Assembly: GCA_902631395.1 (NCBI GenBank)
Contig: CACOYM010000001.1
Coordinates: 206,923-270,922, forward strand
Length of the DNA: 64,000 nucleotides
Reading direction: 5' to 3'
Source of the DNA: Halieaceae bacterium
GTDB lineage: Bacteria; Pseudomonadota; Gammaproteobacteria; Pseudomonadales; Halieaceae
The notes beneath the pieces are model-generated. The model saw only the letters and a program-made list of their open reading frames with translations, did no database searches and was not told the origin of the DNA. The translations under genes were made by a program, and so were the position numbers. Shown in pieces: positions 25,332 to 34,837 of the stretch; position 1 is the first letter of the stretch; every line of letters starts with the position of its first letter.

Positions 25332-26618
25332 TCATTCAGAATCCTCAACTGAGGTCGCTGTGCTATCCAAGGCCCATATCCGGATGCGATTGATCTGTGT
25401 CTTGGAGATTTCCTCTATCTCCAATTGATATCCCTCGATTCTCACTGAGGCCCTGGCACTTGGAAACGCCTCTAGCGCTTCCAATGCCAGACCGCTGAGT
25501 GTCTTGGGGCCATCGATCGGTAAGTCCCATTTCCGCTGCCGGTTCAAATCCCGAATGCTGACGGTGCCGGAACAGGTTGTGCTACCGTCCTCATGCTCGG
25601 AAATTTCCTCGTTTTCCTCGGCCAGGTTCGACGTAAACTCACCGACAATCTCCTCTAAAATATCGTCTAATGCGACCAGGCCTAGAATATCGCCGTACTC
25701 GTCAACGACCATTCCCAACCTTCTCTTTTGTCGCTGAAAATATAGTAGTTGGGTATTGAGGGGTGTGTTTTCGGGGATGAAATAGGGGGGTTCCGTAGCC
25801 TCTGATAGTGCCTCTCGATTGAGATTGCCTTTATCTAAAGCGCGACTCAAATCCCTCATGTGAAAAACGCCCTCGATTTGATTGATATCATCGCGATAGA
25901 TGGGGAGCCGCGTATGGGCACTGTTTTTTAGCTGTCGCATGATGGCCTCGTCGGGTGCTTCGACATCGATACCATAGATTTCGTTCCGGGGGGTCATGAT
26001 GTCGTTTACTGTCATTTGCTCGAGGTCGAGAATGTTGACGAGCATCCTCCTGTGGCGGCTGGGAATCATTGAAGCAGATTCACTTACGATAGTTCTCAAC
26101 TCATCCTGCGATACGGCGTCATCGCCTGCGCTATCGGGGGAAAAACCGATTAGTGTCAGAATACCGTTGGTCAGCCAATTGATAGACAGTACCAACGGCA
26201 TCAGCACCTTTTGAAGTGGTAATAAAATCCAGCTGGCGGGGAAGGCGACACGCTCGGGGTGAAGCGCGGCTATCGTTTTGGGGGTGATTTCTGCAAAGAG
26301 TAAAATTACGAATGTGAGGCCCAGCGTTGCGATGGCGATGCCAGCGTCCCCGAACAGCCTGATAGCGATGACCGTTGCGATCGCCGAGGCCAGGATATTG
26401 ACCAGATTATTGCCAATCAGGATCAGACCGATCAATCGATCAGGCCTCTGCAGGAGTTTTATAGCGCGTCGTGCTCCTTTGTGGCCCGTGCGCCTGAGGT
26501 GTTTCAGACGATAACGGTTGAGCGACATCATGCCAGTCTCTGAGCTCGAGAAGAAAGCAGAGATCAGAATGAGAATTGCCAGTGCTGTAAACAGCAAGCC
26601 CAGCGATGCGTTGTTCAA
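25332..26618 (-). CDS. CBS-domain transporter-associated membrane protein (HlyC/CorC, CNNM type)
   Basis: A membrane protein of about 428 residues. The N-terminal DUF21 (CNNM) domain has four hydrophobic segments, starting with LLFTALAILILISAFFSSSETGMMSLN. Two CBS domains follow (MTVNDIMTPRNEIYGIDV and LGMVVDEYGDILGLVALDDILEEIVGE), then a C-terminal CorC_HlyC domain. Relatives export Mg2+ and bind ATP-Mg through the CBS pair, so a role in magnesium or cobalt homeostasis is likely. The start is taken at TTG 26618, with AGAGG upstream; a longer frame runs to 26681. Confidence 0.88.
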   Translation of the reverse strand: MNNASLGLLFTALAILILISAFFSSSETGMMSLNRYRLKHLRRTGHKGARRAIKLLQRPDRLIGLILIGNNLVNILASAIATVIAIRLFGDAGIAIATLGLTFVILLFAEITPKTIAALHPERVAFPASWILLPLQKVLMPLVLSINWLTNGILTLIGFSPDSAGDDAVSQDELRTIVSESASMIPSRHRRMLVNILDLEQMTVNDIMTPRNEIYGIDVEAPDEAIMRQLKNSAHTRLPIYRDDINQIEGVFHMRDLSRALDKGNLNREALSEATEPPYFIPENTPLNTQLLYFQRQKRRLGMVVDEYGDILGLVALDDILEEIVGEFTSNLAEENEEISEHEDGSTTCSGTVSIRDLNRQRKWDLPIDGPKTLSGLALEALEAFPSARASVRIEGYQLEIEEISKTQINRIRIWALDSTATSVEDSE

Positions 26619-26715
26619 GAGTGAATCACGCCTCTGTCGTGCAGGGAATGAAATGATCGACAAAAACGGGCAAGTACACAAGCGTGCTCCTTGCCAGCGT
26701 TTCGCCGATGAGACG

Positions 26716-27537
26716 TCACACCGTGCGGGGTAAAACCAGCTCTAACACTAGTTTCGACCCAAAAAAGCCCAGAACTACTAAGCTGAAGGCGATGAGATTC
26801 AGGGTTATAGCGGACTGCACGCGCCAACCCCGTCGGAAGTACTGCACCAACAGGACGGTATATAGGCACCAAGCGAGTATGGTAAGCACTGTTTTGTGCA
26901 CCAGATGTTGGCTGAATAGGTCGTCGATGAAGATCATGCCGCTGCCAATGGCCACGGTGAGAATAAGAAACCCAGCACCCGTAAGCTCATAAAACAGCGC
27001 CGATGCGGCCTCCAGTGGCGGTAGTTTGCGAATCACGCCCCGATTGCGATGTTGCCTGAGCTGGCGGGACTGCACTGTTACCAGCAGCCCCTGCAATACT
27101 CCCAACGCGAGAACCGCAAAACTGATGATAGAAGCCGAGACGTGAGAGAGAATGCCGGCGGGGAGATCGCTCATGGGCCGACTAGTATCTGGCGCAAAGG
27201 TGGCGACGAGAATGGATAGCGCCGCTAGCGGAAACAACACAATCAGCAGCGTATGCAGTGGCCGCGCGACGAGCGCCACCAGACTGATTACGCCCATGCT
27301 GAGAAACATCAATGATGCGACACGATAGAAACCAAGGCTGGATTCTCCTGCTTGTGCCGGCAGGTAGGCGGCCAGCGCGTGTGCGGCGATGGCGGCTGTG
27401 CCGACCATTGCAATTTGTTGCCGCTGCCGCTCTGCACCTGTCTCGAGATTGAGCACCTGTTGCCATACTGCCAGCAGATACAGGAGTGCTGCCCCTATAG
27501 CGAGGCCAGCAGTAAATAAGCTGGGGGTGCTGTCCAT
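26716..27537 (-). CDS. CcsA/YpjD-like cytochrome c assembly membrane protein
   Basis: A 273-residue inner-membrane protein with eight hydrophobic segments. It contains the SRPMSDLPAGILSHVSASIISFAVL stretch and His residues at helix ends (SQHLVHKTVLTILAW) typical of the CcsA/CcmC haem-handling family (E. coli YpjD group). The start ATG 27537 is chosen for GGAG 6 bases upstream. The gene commonly sits divergent from ffh in gammaproteobacteria, as here. Its role in haem handling is inferred from the family. Confidence 0.82.
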   Translation of the reverse strand: MDSTPSLFTAGLAIGAALLYLLAVWQQVLNLETGAERQRQQIAMVGTAAIAAHALAAYLPAQAGESSLGFYRVASLMFLSMGVISLVALVARPLHTLLIVLFPLAALSILVATFAPDTSRPMSDLPAGILSHVSASIISFAVLALGVLQGLLVTVQSRQLRQHRNRGVIRKLPPLEAASALFYELTGAGFLILTVAIGSGMIFIDDLFSQHLVHKTVLTILAWCLYTVLLVQYFRRGWRVQSAITLNLIAFSLVVLGFFGSKLVLELVLPRTV

Positions 27538-27656
27538 GGCGTCTCCGCTTGCCCCGACCGCGACAACCATAGCCGCCGATTTGGGGATCTTGTGATGCAT
27601 CCTTATACTACGCGCTTCCGAACATTATTGGGTATCCCTCTGGGTGAGATAACACT

Positions 27657-29039
27657 ATGTTTGAATCATTAAGCGCCCGCCTGGGCAGTAGCTTGAGCGC
27701 GATAGTCGGAAAATCGAAACTGACCGAGGACAATATCCGAGATACGTTGCGCGATGTTCGGATGGCGTTGCTTGAGGCCGACGTCGCATTGCCTGTCGTG
27801 AGGACCTTCACTGATCGAGTAAAGGACCGTGCCGTAGGCGTTGAGGTCAGCAAAAGCCTGACACCAGGGCAATCCTTTCTCAAGATTGTAGAGGCAGAGC
27901 TTCAGTCGGTTATGGGCGGGGAGTCCGAGGGACTAAATCTTTCAACCCAACCGCCTGCTGTAGTAATGGTGGCAGGTTTGCAAGGTGCGGGTAAGACCAC
28001 CTCCGTGGCGAAGCTTGCCAAATACCTTATCGAGCGCGAGAACAAAAAAGTGTCCGTCGTGAGTGCTGACGTATACAGGCCGGCGGCCATTGCGCAGCTA
28101 CAGACGCTAGCTGCCGAAGTGGGTGCTCGCTTTGAACCAAGTGAGGCGTCAGAGTCTCCCTTGGATATCGTAAAGCGGGCAATGAACAACACGAAGATCG
28201 CTTTCTCAGACGTTTTGTTGATCGATACTGCGGGCCGGCTTGCTGTTGACGAAGACATGATGACTGAAATCAAGGCCCTGCATGAGGCGGTCAAACCTAT
28301 CGAGACTCTATTCGTTGTAGATTCGATGACGGGTCAAGATGCCGCCAATACCGCCAAAGCTTTCGGTAAAGCCCTGCCACTCACCGGGGTCATTCTGACC
28401 AAGGTCGATGCGGACACGCGCGGTGGTGCAGCACTTTCGGTGCAGATGATCACTGAGCGCCCAATCAAATTCCTCGGGGTAGGCGAAAAGACCGACGCAC
28501 TAGACCTTTTCCATCCGGACCGGCTTGCATCCCGCATCTTGGGCATGGGTGACATGCTGTCGCTTATCGAAGAGGTTGAACGCAAAGTTGATCACGGAAA
28601 AGCGAAGAAGCTGGCGAAAAAAGTTCAGAAAGGCGGTCGGTTTGACCTCGAGGATTTCCGTGAGCAATTACAGCAAATGAAAAACCTTGGCGGAATGCAT
28701 GCAATGCTTGACAAGCTGCCCGGCATGGGCGGCATGGCTCAAGCCGCCCAGGATGTCGACATCAAGCAGTTTGATCGCATGGAGGCGATGATCAACTCGA
28801 TGACGCCCAAGGAGAGACGCAATCCGGATCTCATATCTGGCTCACACAAGCGGCGAATCACTCTCGGTTCTGGTACTGCAGTGCAAGACCTCAACCGTTT
28901 GCTGAAACAGCACAAGCAGATGCAGAAAATGATGAAAAAGATGAAAGGCGGAGGCATGCAGCGGATGATGCGTGGTCTCGGAGGGTTCGGCGGTGGCCCT
29001 GGTAGCGGCGGGATGTCGCCCGGTTTTCCTCGCCGCTAG
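27657..29039 (+). CDS. ffh: Signal recognition particle protein Ffh
   Basis: A 460-residue SRP GTPase. The N domain leads into the G domain with P-loop GLQGAGKTTSVAKLA near residue 105, DTAGRLAVDEDMM and TKVDADTRGGAALS. The C-terminal M domain is rich in Met (KQMQKMMKKMKGGGMQRMM) and binds 4.5S RNA and signal sequences. It targets membrane proteins co-translationally. The ribosomal and tRNA-modification operon rpsP-rimM-trmD-rplS follows, the usual order. Confidence 0.97.
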   Translation: MFESLSARLGSSLSAIVGKSKLTEDNIRDTLRDVRMALLEADVALPVVRTFTDRVKDRAVGVEVSKSLTPGQSFLKIVEAELQSVMGGESEGLNLSTQPPAVVMVAGLQGAGKTTSVAKLAKYLIERENKKVSVVSADVYRPAAIAQLQTLAAEVGARFEPSEASESPLDIVKRAMNNTKIAFSDVLLIDTAGRLAVDEDMMTEIKALHEAVKPIETLFVVDSMTGQDAANTAKAFGKALPLTGVILTKVDADTRGGAALSVQMITERPIKFLGVGEKTDALDLFHPDRLASRILGMGDMLSLIEEVERKVDHGKAKKLAKKVQKGGRFDLEDFREQLQQMKNLGGMHAMLDKLPGMGGMAQAAQDVDIKQFDRMEAMINSMTPKERRNPDLISGSHKRRITLGSGTAVQDLNRLLKQHKQMQKMMKKMKGGGMQRMMRGLGGFGGGPGSGGMSPGFPRR

Positions 29040-29180
29040 CTGGTAAGTTACATGGATACATGGAGAGGTGGTCAGAGTGCACCTTTGCGGAGGGATGCGG
29101 TTTACTGTATCCTCCGCGCACTTTTGATAGGGAGGCCCGACGCAGGGACCTCTGATGCTCATGTTTGAGGATATGACACG

Positions 29181-29444
29181 ATGGTAATCATTCGGTTATC
29201 ACGGGGTGGTGCTAAAAAGCGACCCTTCTACCATGTAACAGTTGCTGACCGCCGCGAGCCTCGCGATGGCCGCTTCATTGATCGTTTGGGTTTTTTTAAT
29301 CCGATTGCACAGGGTCAGGAAGAGCGCCTCCGTATTGATGTGGACGCCGTAGAGGGCTGGATCGCAAAGGGGGCAAAAGTCAGCCCGCGCGTACAAAAGC
29401 TTTTAAAAGAATACCGGGCAGGTGCTGAGGCCACTGCCGCTTAA
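29181..29444 (+). CDS. rpsP: 30S ribosomal protein S16
   Basis: An 87-residue S16 protein ([19 protein letters not shown], then [19 protein letters not shown]), full length for the family. It is part of the small subunit and needed for its assembly. It heads the rpsP-rimM-trmD-rplS gene set. Confidence 0.97.
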   Translation: MVIIRLSRGGAKKRPFYHVTVADRREPRDGRFIDRLGFFNPIAQGQEERLRIDVDAVEGWIAKGAKVSPRVQKLLKEYRAGAEATAA

Positions 29445-29474
29445 AAAGGTCTCCCCAATGGCTGGAGGGGCCTG

Positions 29475-30038
29475 ATGACAAGGTCCGCGCCCCCCCGCAC
29501 AGCTCTCCTTACGCTTGCCGATATCGTCGGTGTTTACGGGATAAAGGGATGGGTCAAGCTCCGTGTGCAGCTTGATGATCCACAAATTCTTCTTTCACTT
29601 TCGCAATTGCAGTTGAGTGGTCCCGAAGCGGCCAAACCTAGCGTGCCGCGCGCAGTCACGATTCAGGCTCTGCGACCGCACGGCAAGGGCTTTATTGCGC
29701 GCCTCGCCGGAATAGACGACCGTACTCAGGCAGAATTGCTGAGGGGTCTAAGTATTCAGGTGCCGGAGACTGACTTTCCCGCTGCTGCTGGCGACGAAGT
29801 CTATTGGCGTGACCTAGTGGGTCTCAAGGTGTGGTGCCGTGACGAAGGCAACCGGGTGCTATTAGGAACAGTCAAAAACCTTTTCGAAACTGCTGCGAAC
29901 GACGTGCTGGTCGTCAGTCCTTGTGCGGATAGTGTAGACGAGAGAGAGCATTTGGTCCCGTGGCTACCGGAAGATGTCGTCATGGATATCGATCTGACCG
30001 AGGGTCGATTGGAAGTGGACTGGTATGTCGATGAGTGA
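29475..30038 (+). CDS. rimM: 16S rRNA processing protein RimM
   Basis: A 187-residue RimM with the N-terminal barrel (LADIVGVYGIKGWVKLRVQLD) and the C-terminal PRC-barrel (EVYWRDLVGLKVWC and LVPWLPEDVVMDID). It assists late assembly of the 30S head by binding S19. Its last codons overlap the start of trmD, so the two are translationally coupled. Confidence 0.96.
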   Translation: MTRSAPPRTALLTLADIVGVYGIKGWVKLRVQLDDPQILLSLSQLQLSGPEAAKPSVPRAVTIQALRPHGKGFIARLAGIDDRTQAELLRGLSIQVPETDFPAAAGDEVYWRDLVGLKVWCRDEGNRVLLGTVKNLFETAANDVLVVSPCADSVDEREHLVPWLPEDVVMDIDLTEGRLEVDWYVDE

Positions 30039-30780
30039 GCAGTCCCCTCGCCTGCATATTGCTGTGATGACCTTATTCCCGGAAATGTTCACCGCGTTGA
30101 CTGATTGGGGCGTGACAGGGCGCGCATTTCAAATGGGAGTGTGCTCGCTGCATCTGCAGGATCCGCGTGATGAAGCCACTGATCGACACGGCTCGGTTGA
30201 TGATCGGCCTTATGGCGGAGGTCCAGGCATGGTCATGCAGGCGCCCGTCATGTCGGCATCTTTGTCCAGAGCCAAAGCTGTTGTGGGGAATGGTGCGCAG
30301 GTAATTGCGTTGTCTCCACAGGGGCAAAAGTTAGACGCACACTTAGCCAAGCAGTTTGCAGAGGCTTCCAGTCTCATTCTGGTGGCGGGGCGCTACGAGG
30401 GTTTGGACGAGCGCTTTATTCAGCGCGAGGTCGATTTGGAGGTGTCTATCGGCGATTTTGTGGTCAGTGGTGGTGAGCTGCCAGCCATGCTTCTGATCGA
30501 TGCCATTGTGCGATGGATTCCCGGCGTTGTAGGCCATGAAGCGTCGGTGGCCGAGGATTCCTTCTCTGAGGGCTTGCTCGATTGCCCTCATTTCACCCGC
30601 CCAGAGGTTTTCGAAGGTGAGCGGGTACCGGACGTTCTGCTCAGCGGGGATCACGCGGAGATTGCCAGTTGGCGGCGAGCACAGGCTGTTCGTCGTACAT
30701 TAGATCGCAGACCAGATTTGTTGTCGTGGGAGGGGGTTACCGATAGTGACCGCCAGCTTCTCGCGAAATGGGATCTTTAA
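30025..30780 (+). CDS. trmD: tRNA (guanine-N1)-methyltransferase
   Basis: A 251-residue SPOUT methyltransferase that makes m1G37 in tRNA. It contains MTLFPEMF, DDRPYGGGPGMVMQ, the trefoil-knot cofactor region VAGRYEGLDERF, and SIGDFVVSGGELPAM. Two ATGs six bases apart (30025 and 30031) can serve as the start. It overlaps the end of rimM. A 195-base gap separates it from rplS. Confidence 0.96.
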   Translation: MSMSEQSPRLHIAVMTLFPEMFTALTDWGVTGRAFQMGVCSLHLQDPRDEATDRHGSVDDRPYGGGPGMVMQAPVMSASLSRAKAVVGNGAQVIALSPQGQKLDAHLAKQFAEASSLILVAGRYEGLDERFIQREVDLEVSIGDFVVSGGELPAMLLIDAIVRWIPGVVGHEASVAEDSFSEGLLDCPHFTRPEVFEGERVPDVLLSGDHAEIASWRRAQAVRRTLDRRPDLLSWEGVTDSDRQLLAKWDL

Positions 30781-30975
30781 CGTGCTACAGGGGCAGACAT
30801 TCTCGATTCGAGCAGGTATCATCGCCGCCGCCCGGAAAGGTCTGTCGCCTGAAAGCCGCCCAGGCTGTTGCAAGTCTCTGGCGATCGTCCTGAACTGAAC
30901 GGTACAGGGGCACGTACACGAAACAAGGTTGAGATCAGTCGACCGTCGTAACAAATGCGGCGGTGGGAGAAGGTA

Positions 30976-31332
30976 ATGAGTACCAACAAAATTATTGCCG
31001 AGCTCGATGCGGAGCAAATGAGTCGGGAAATTCCGGAATTCGCACCTGGTGACACGGTAGTAGTACAGGTGCGAGTGAAAGAAGGTAGCCGCGAGCGCCT
31101 GCAGGCATTTGAAGGCGTGTGCATTAGCAGGCGCAATCGTGGCCTCAACTCTGCATTCACTGTTAGGAAGATCTCGCATGGCGTAGGTGTGGAGCGGACG
31201 TTCCAGACGTACAGCCCGCTCATTGACAGCATTACGGTCAAAAGACGTGGCGATGTGAGGCAGGCTAAGCTCTACTTCCTCCGAGAGTTGTCCGGAAAGG
31301 CAGCGCGCATCAAGGAAAAGCTCTCCTCCTAA
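30976..31332 (+). CDS. rplS: 50S ribosomal protein L19
   Basis: A 118-residue L19 ([29 protein letters not shown], then [14 protein letters not shown]). The ATG at 30976 is chosen for GAGAAGG directly upstream and because it gives the family N-terminus; a longer frame starts at 30955. It sits at the 30S-50S interface. Last gene of the rpsP set. Confidence 0.96.
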   Translation: MSTNKIIAELDAEQMSREIPEFAPGDTVVVQVRVKEGSRERLQAFEGVCISRRNRGLNSAFTVRKISHGVGVERTFQTYSPLIDSITVKRRGDVRQAKLYFLRELSGKAARIKEKLSS

Positions 31333-31495
31333 TCGCATTGCCAGGATGCGTTTATGCGCCCTGTTGCGAAGTTTTGGGTTCCTGCCGACAGGAATGTCTA
31401 TGTCCGCACGACCAAAATTTGCGTTAATCAACCTGTATTCTTTAGGCCACCCCGAAGTCGGTGGTAAATCTCAGTAGAGGGGAGGTAACGGCAAA

Positions 31496-32263
31496 GTGAA
31501 CCCGTTCCATCAAAAAGTTGGGAATCTTGGACTGGATACGCTGTACCTCTGTGCTCTGGTAGGGGTCGTTTTTGCAGGCCCTGCGTCGGCGCAGGTGGTT
31601 AAGGAGCGTATAACGGCTGCATTGAGCGGATTTGCGGGGCAGCCGATTGCTGTTGAAAGCGTCCGCCCCAGTCCCGCCCCCAATATCATTGAGGTTCAGA
31701 TTGAGAATGGTCCGCTGTTGTACGCCACAGATGACGGCAGCTATTTTTTCCTAAACGGTGATTTGCATCGAACCAACCAATCCGGTGCTGTGAATGTCAC
31801 CGAGGAGCGCCGGTCTGTAGGGCGCCGAGAGCAGCTGGCGGCGGTCTCTACAGATGAAATGGTGGTTTTTTCCCCTGAAGGAGAGGTGCTTGACTACGTC
31901 TCGGTGTTCACTGACGTCACCTGTTTTTACTGCCAGAAGCTGCATCGAGAAGTGGATGAACTCAATGCGAAGGGTATTGAGGTTCGCTATTTGGCATTCC
32001 CGCGAGGTGGTATGAACTCAGACGGTGCTAAGAAATTGGCAACCGCTTGGTGTGCCGATGACCAGCAGACCACTCTGACCGAACTCAAAGCTGGCGTGGA
32101 TTTACCCGTCAACGACTGTGCTGACAACCCCATTGCCATCCAATACCAGCTTGGACAGGATATGGGCGTCACTGGTACTCCTGCGATTATTACCAGCTCA
32201 GGCATGATGATTCCCGGTTACCGACCGGCGGCCGATTTGGCCGCGGTCCTCGGGTTGGATTGA
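31496..32263 (+). CDS. dsbC: Periplasmic disulfide isomerase DsbC
   Basis: A 255-residue protein with a signal peptide (cleavage after PASA), an N-terminal dimerisation domain and a thioredoxin-fold domain. The active site is TDVTCFYCQKLH and the cis-proline loop is GVTGTPAI. E. coli DsbC has CGYC, so the dipeptide FY is unusual. It reshuffles wrong disulfides in exported proteins. It starts at GTG 31496 with GGGGAGG about 9 bases upstream. Two further Cys (WCADD and NDCAD) match the structural pair of the family. Confidence 0.93.
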   Translation: MNPFHQKVGNLGLDTLYLCALVGVVFAGPASAQVVKERITAALSGFAGQPIAVESVRPSPAPNIIEVQIENGPLLYATDDGSYFFLNGDLHRTNQSGAVNVTEERRSVGRREQLAAVSTDEMVVFSPEGEVLDYVSVFTDVTCFYCQKLHREVDELNAKGIEVRYLAFPRGGMNSDGAKKLATAWCADDQQTTLTELKAGVDLPVNDCADNPIAIQYQLGQDMGVTGTPAIITSSGMMIPGYRPAADLAAVLGLD

Positions 32264-32289
32264 GTCAGTCCGGCTAGGCGAGAGTAATT

Positions 32290-33498
32290 TTGGATACACA
32301 CTTTCAACGGATTGAGCGACTGCCGCCATACGTCTTCAACATTATCGGCGAGCTGAAGCAGGTCGGGCGCTCACGTGGTGAGGACATTATCGATTTCGGC
32401 ATGGGTAATCCTGATCAGCCAACACCCTCTCATATCGTCGATAAATTGCGGGAAACAGTGGGTCGCGGGGACACTCATCGCTACTCGCAATCCAAGGGAA
32501 TACCCCGTCTGAGAAAAGCGATCTGCGACTGGTACCAGAAGCGGTACGACGTTGTATTGAATCCCGAGACAGAATCGATTGTGACACTGGGTTCCAAGGA
32601 AGGCCTCGCGCACCTCGCGCTTGCGACGACAGGAGTAGGCGACGCCATTTTGGTGCCCAATCCGAGTTATCCAATCCACCCTTATGGTTTTGTGATTTCA
32701 GGTGCCGATCTTAGGCACGTTCCGATGCAAACCGAGGCGGGTTTCTTGGAAGAGCTTGAAGTAGCGATTCGCAATACGTACCCCAAACCAAAGATGTTGG
32801 TGTTGAACTTCCCTTCTAACCCAACGGGGCATTGTGTCGAGTTGCCGTTCTTTGAGCGCGTCATCGATATTGCGAAGCAGCACAATATTTGGATCGTTCA
32901 TGACCTCGCCTACGCGGATCTGGTGTTCGACGGGTATAAAGCACCCAGCATCCTTCAGGTGCCAGATGCGCGCGATATTGCGGTAGAGTTCTTTACGCTG
33001 TCGAAAAGTTACAACATGCCGGGATGGCGTGTTGGCTTCTGCTGCGGGAATGCACAGCTGATTGCTGCGCTCACGCGAATCAAGTCTTACCTTGACTACG
33101 GTATTTTCACTCCTGTACAGGTAGCTGCGATTGCCGCGCTCGAGGGGGATCAGCAGTGCGTAACAGACATTCGGGATATGTATCAGCGGCGTCGTGACGT
33201 TCTGTGTAGTGGTTTGAACGATGCGGATTGGCCTGTCGAACCTCCCAAGGCCACCATGTTTGTATGGGCGCTGATACCTGAGGCATTCCGTCATATGGGC
33301 TCTGTCGAGTTCAGCAAGTTGCTGTTACAGCGAGGTGGCGTTGCTGTCTCACCCGGAGTTGGCTTTGGCGAATACGGTGAAGGGTTCGTCAGATTCGGAC
33401 TGATTGAAAATGAACATCGCACCCGGCAGGCGATTCGCGGCATTAAAAAGGTGCTCCGTCAGGGCCCTCCTGTTGCCGCTGGGGAGTTGTCAGCATGA
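32290..33498 (+). CDS. alaC: AlaC-like class I/II aminotransferase
   Basis: A 402-residue PLP enzyme starting at TTG 32290. The PLP lysine is in TLSKSYNMPGWRVGF, with NFPSNPTG and VHDLAYADLVFDG upstream of it, matching the AlaC (glutamate-pyruvate transaminase) group. It is directly followed by hom with a 4-base ATGA overlap. This fits amino-acid synthesis, although the preferred amino donor is inferred from family only. Confidence 0.88.
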   Translation: MDTHFQRIERLPPYVFNIIGELKQVGRSRGEDIIDFGMGNPDQPTPSHIVDKLRETVGRGDTHRYSQSKGIPRLRKAICDWYQKRYDVVLNPETESIVTLGSKEGLAHLALATTGVGDAILVPNPSYPIHPYGFVISGADLRHVPMQTEAGFLEELEVAIRNTYPKPKMLVLNFPSNPTGHCVELPFFERVIDIAKQHNIWIVHDLAYADLVFDGYKAPSILQVPDARDIAVEFFTLSKSYNMPGWRVGFCCGNAQLIAALTRIKSYLDYGIFTPVQVAAIAALEGDQQCVTDIRDMYQRRRDVLCSGLNDADWPVEPPKATMFVWALIPEAFRHMGSVEFSKLLLQRGGVAVSPGVGFGEYGEGFVRFGLIENEHRTRQAIRGIKKVLRQGPPVAAGELSA

Positions 33499-34793
33499 GT
33501 GGTGAAGCGCTGCGTATTGGCGTCTGTGGCGTCGGCACAGTCGGCCTCGCCACGATCGATATTCTTCTTCTGCAGAGCGCAATGGTATCGGCTCGTGCAG
33601 GAAAGGACCTCAAAGTCACTCACGTTGGTGCACGCAGGGATCACGCGGATCATGATTATGGCGACGCGCGCGTGAGCCGCGATGTGATGGACGTAGCGCG
33701 CGACCCTGAAGTAGACGTTCTCGTCGAGCTCATTGGCGGAACCGGTGTGGCTCACGACCTGATTAAATTGGCGATTGAACAGGGCAAACACATCGTAACG
33801 GCGAACAAGGCCCTTATCGCCGAGCATGGCAATGAGCTGTTCGCTCTCGCGGAAGCGGCGGGGGTTCAGCTCGGATTCGAGGCGTCGGTGGCGGGTGGTA
33901 TCCCGATCATCAAGGCGCTGCGTGAGTCAATGGCCGCGAATGAAGTCAAGCAGGTCGCCGGTATTATCAACGGCACGGGTAATTTTATCCTCACAGAGAT
34001 GAGTTCCAAGGGCCGCGCATTTGGCGATGTGCTCTGTGAGGCACAAGCACTCGGCTATGCCGAAGCGGATCCTACTTTCGATATTGATGGCACCGATGCT
34101 GCTCACAAGCTGAGCATTCTTGCTTCCCTGGCGTTCGGCATCCCTCTCAATATTGACGGTCCGGTGAAACAAGGTATCGATACCGTGACCCCTACCGATC
34201 TCGATTACGCGGCCGAGTTGGGCTACCGCGTCAAGCATCTTGGTATCGCTCGCCAGAGCAAAAATGGTGTGGAGCTTCGCGTCCACCCCACGCTGATTCC
34301 TGAGCATAAGCAACTCGCCACCGTCGATGGTGTGATGAATGCGGTGATGATTTCAGGGAGTGCTGTCGGTGAAGTGGTGCTGGCCGGGCCGGGCGCGGGC
34401 GGTCCTGCGACGGCTTCATCGGTGTGTGCAGACATCATTGAGGTGGCGCGACATTCAAACGGAACCGGACCGGCAATGGGCCTGCCTGCTGCGGAGCTCA
34501 ATGCTAAACCGCTTATTCCGTCAGGCGAGATTGCCAGTGAGTGGTATGTCAGGCTCTCCATAGTCGATCGACCTGGTGTCATGTCGCATATTACTAAGTT
34601 ATTGGCAGATCGCGGTATCAGCATTGAATCGCTGGTGCAGAAGGCGCCCGAATCGGGCCGGAGCGAGGTGCCGATCGTGCTGTTGACCCATATGGCGGCT
34701 GAATCCGTAATTATTGATGCTGTAGAAGCTATCAAAGCGTTCGGAGAGGTTGGGACTGAGTTTGCGTTACTACGGGTCGAGACCTTCGAGTAA
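33495..34793 (+). CDS. hom: Homoserine dehydrogenase
   Basis: A 432-residue enzyme that reduces aspartate semialdehyde to homoserine, the branch to threonine and methionine. Landmarks are the NAD(P) motif GVCGVGTVGLATIDIL, TANKALIAEHG, the catalytic core GIINGTGNFILTEM, and a C-terminal ACT domain (SIVDRPGVMSHITKLLADRGISIE) for feedback control. It overlaps the aminotransferase gene and is followed 44 bases later by thrC. Confidence 0.97.
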   Translation: MSGEALRIGVCGVGTVGLATIDILLLQSAMVSARAGKDLKVTHVGARRDHADHDYGDARVSRDVMDVARDPEVDVLVELIGGTGVAHDLIKLAIEQGKHIVTANKALIAEHGNELFALAEAAGVQLGFEASVAGGIPIIKALRESMAANEVKQVAGIINGTGNFILTEMSSKGRAFGDVLCEAQALGYAEADPTFDIDGTDAAHKLSILASLAFGIPLNIDGPVKQGIDTVTPTDLDYAAELGYRVKHLGIARQSKNGVELRVHPTLIPEHKQLATVDGVMNAVMISGSAVGEVVLAGPGAGGPATASSVCADIIEVARHSNGTGPAMGLPAAELNAKPLIPSGEIASEWYVRLSIVDRPGVMSHITKLLADRGISIESLVQKAPESGRSEVPIVLLTHMAAESVIIDAVEAIKAFGEVGTEFALLRVETFE

Positions 34794-34837
34794 GTTATTA
34801 GCATCTTCGTCTTGCGGAAGATAAGAGGGAGCCATTA

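Noticed and set aside
30781..30975. A structured RNA leader before rplS
   Set aside because: The gap is larger than usual, but no convincing hairpin set or known leader motif was recognised by eye.
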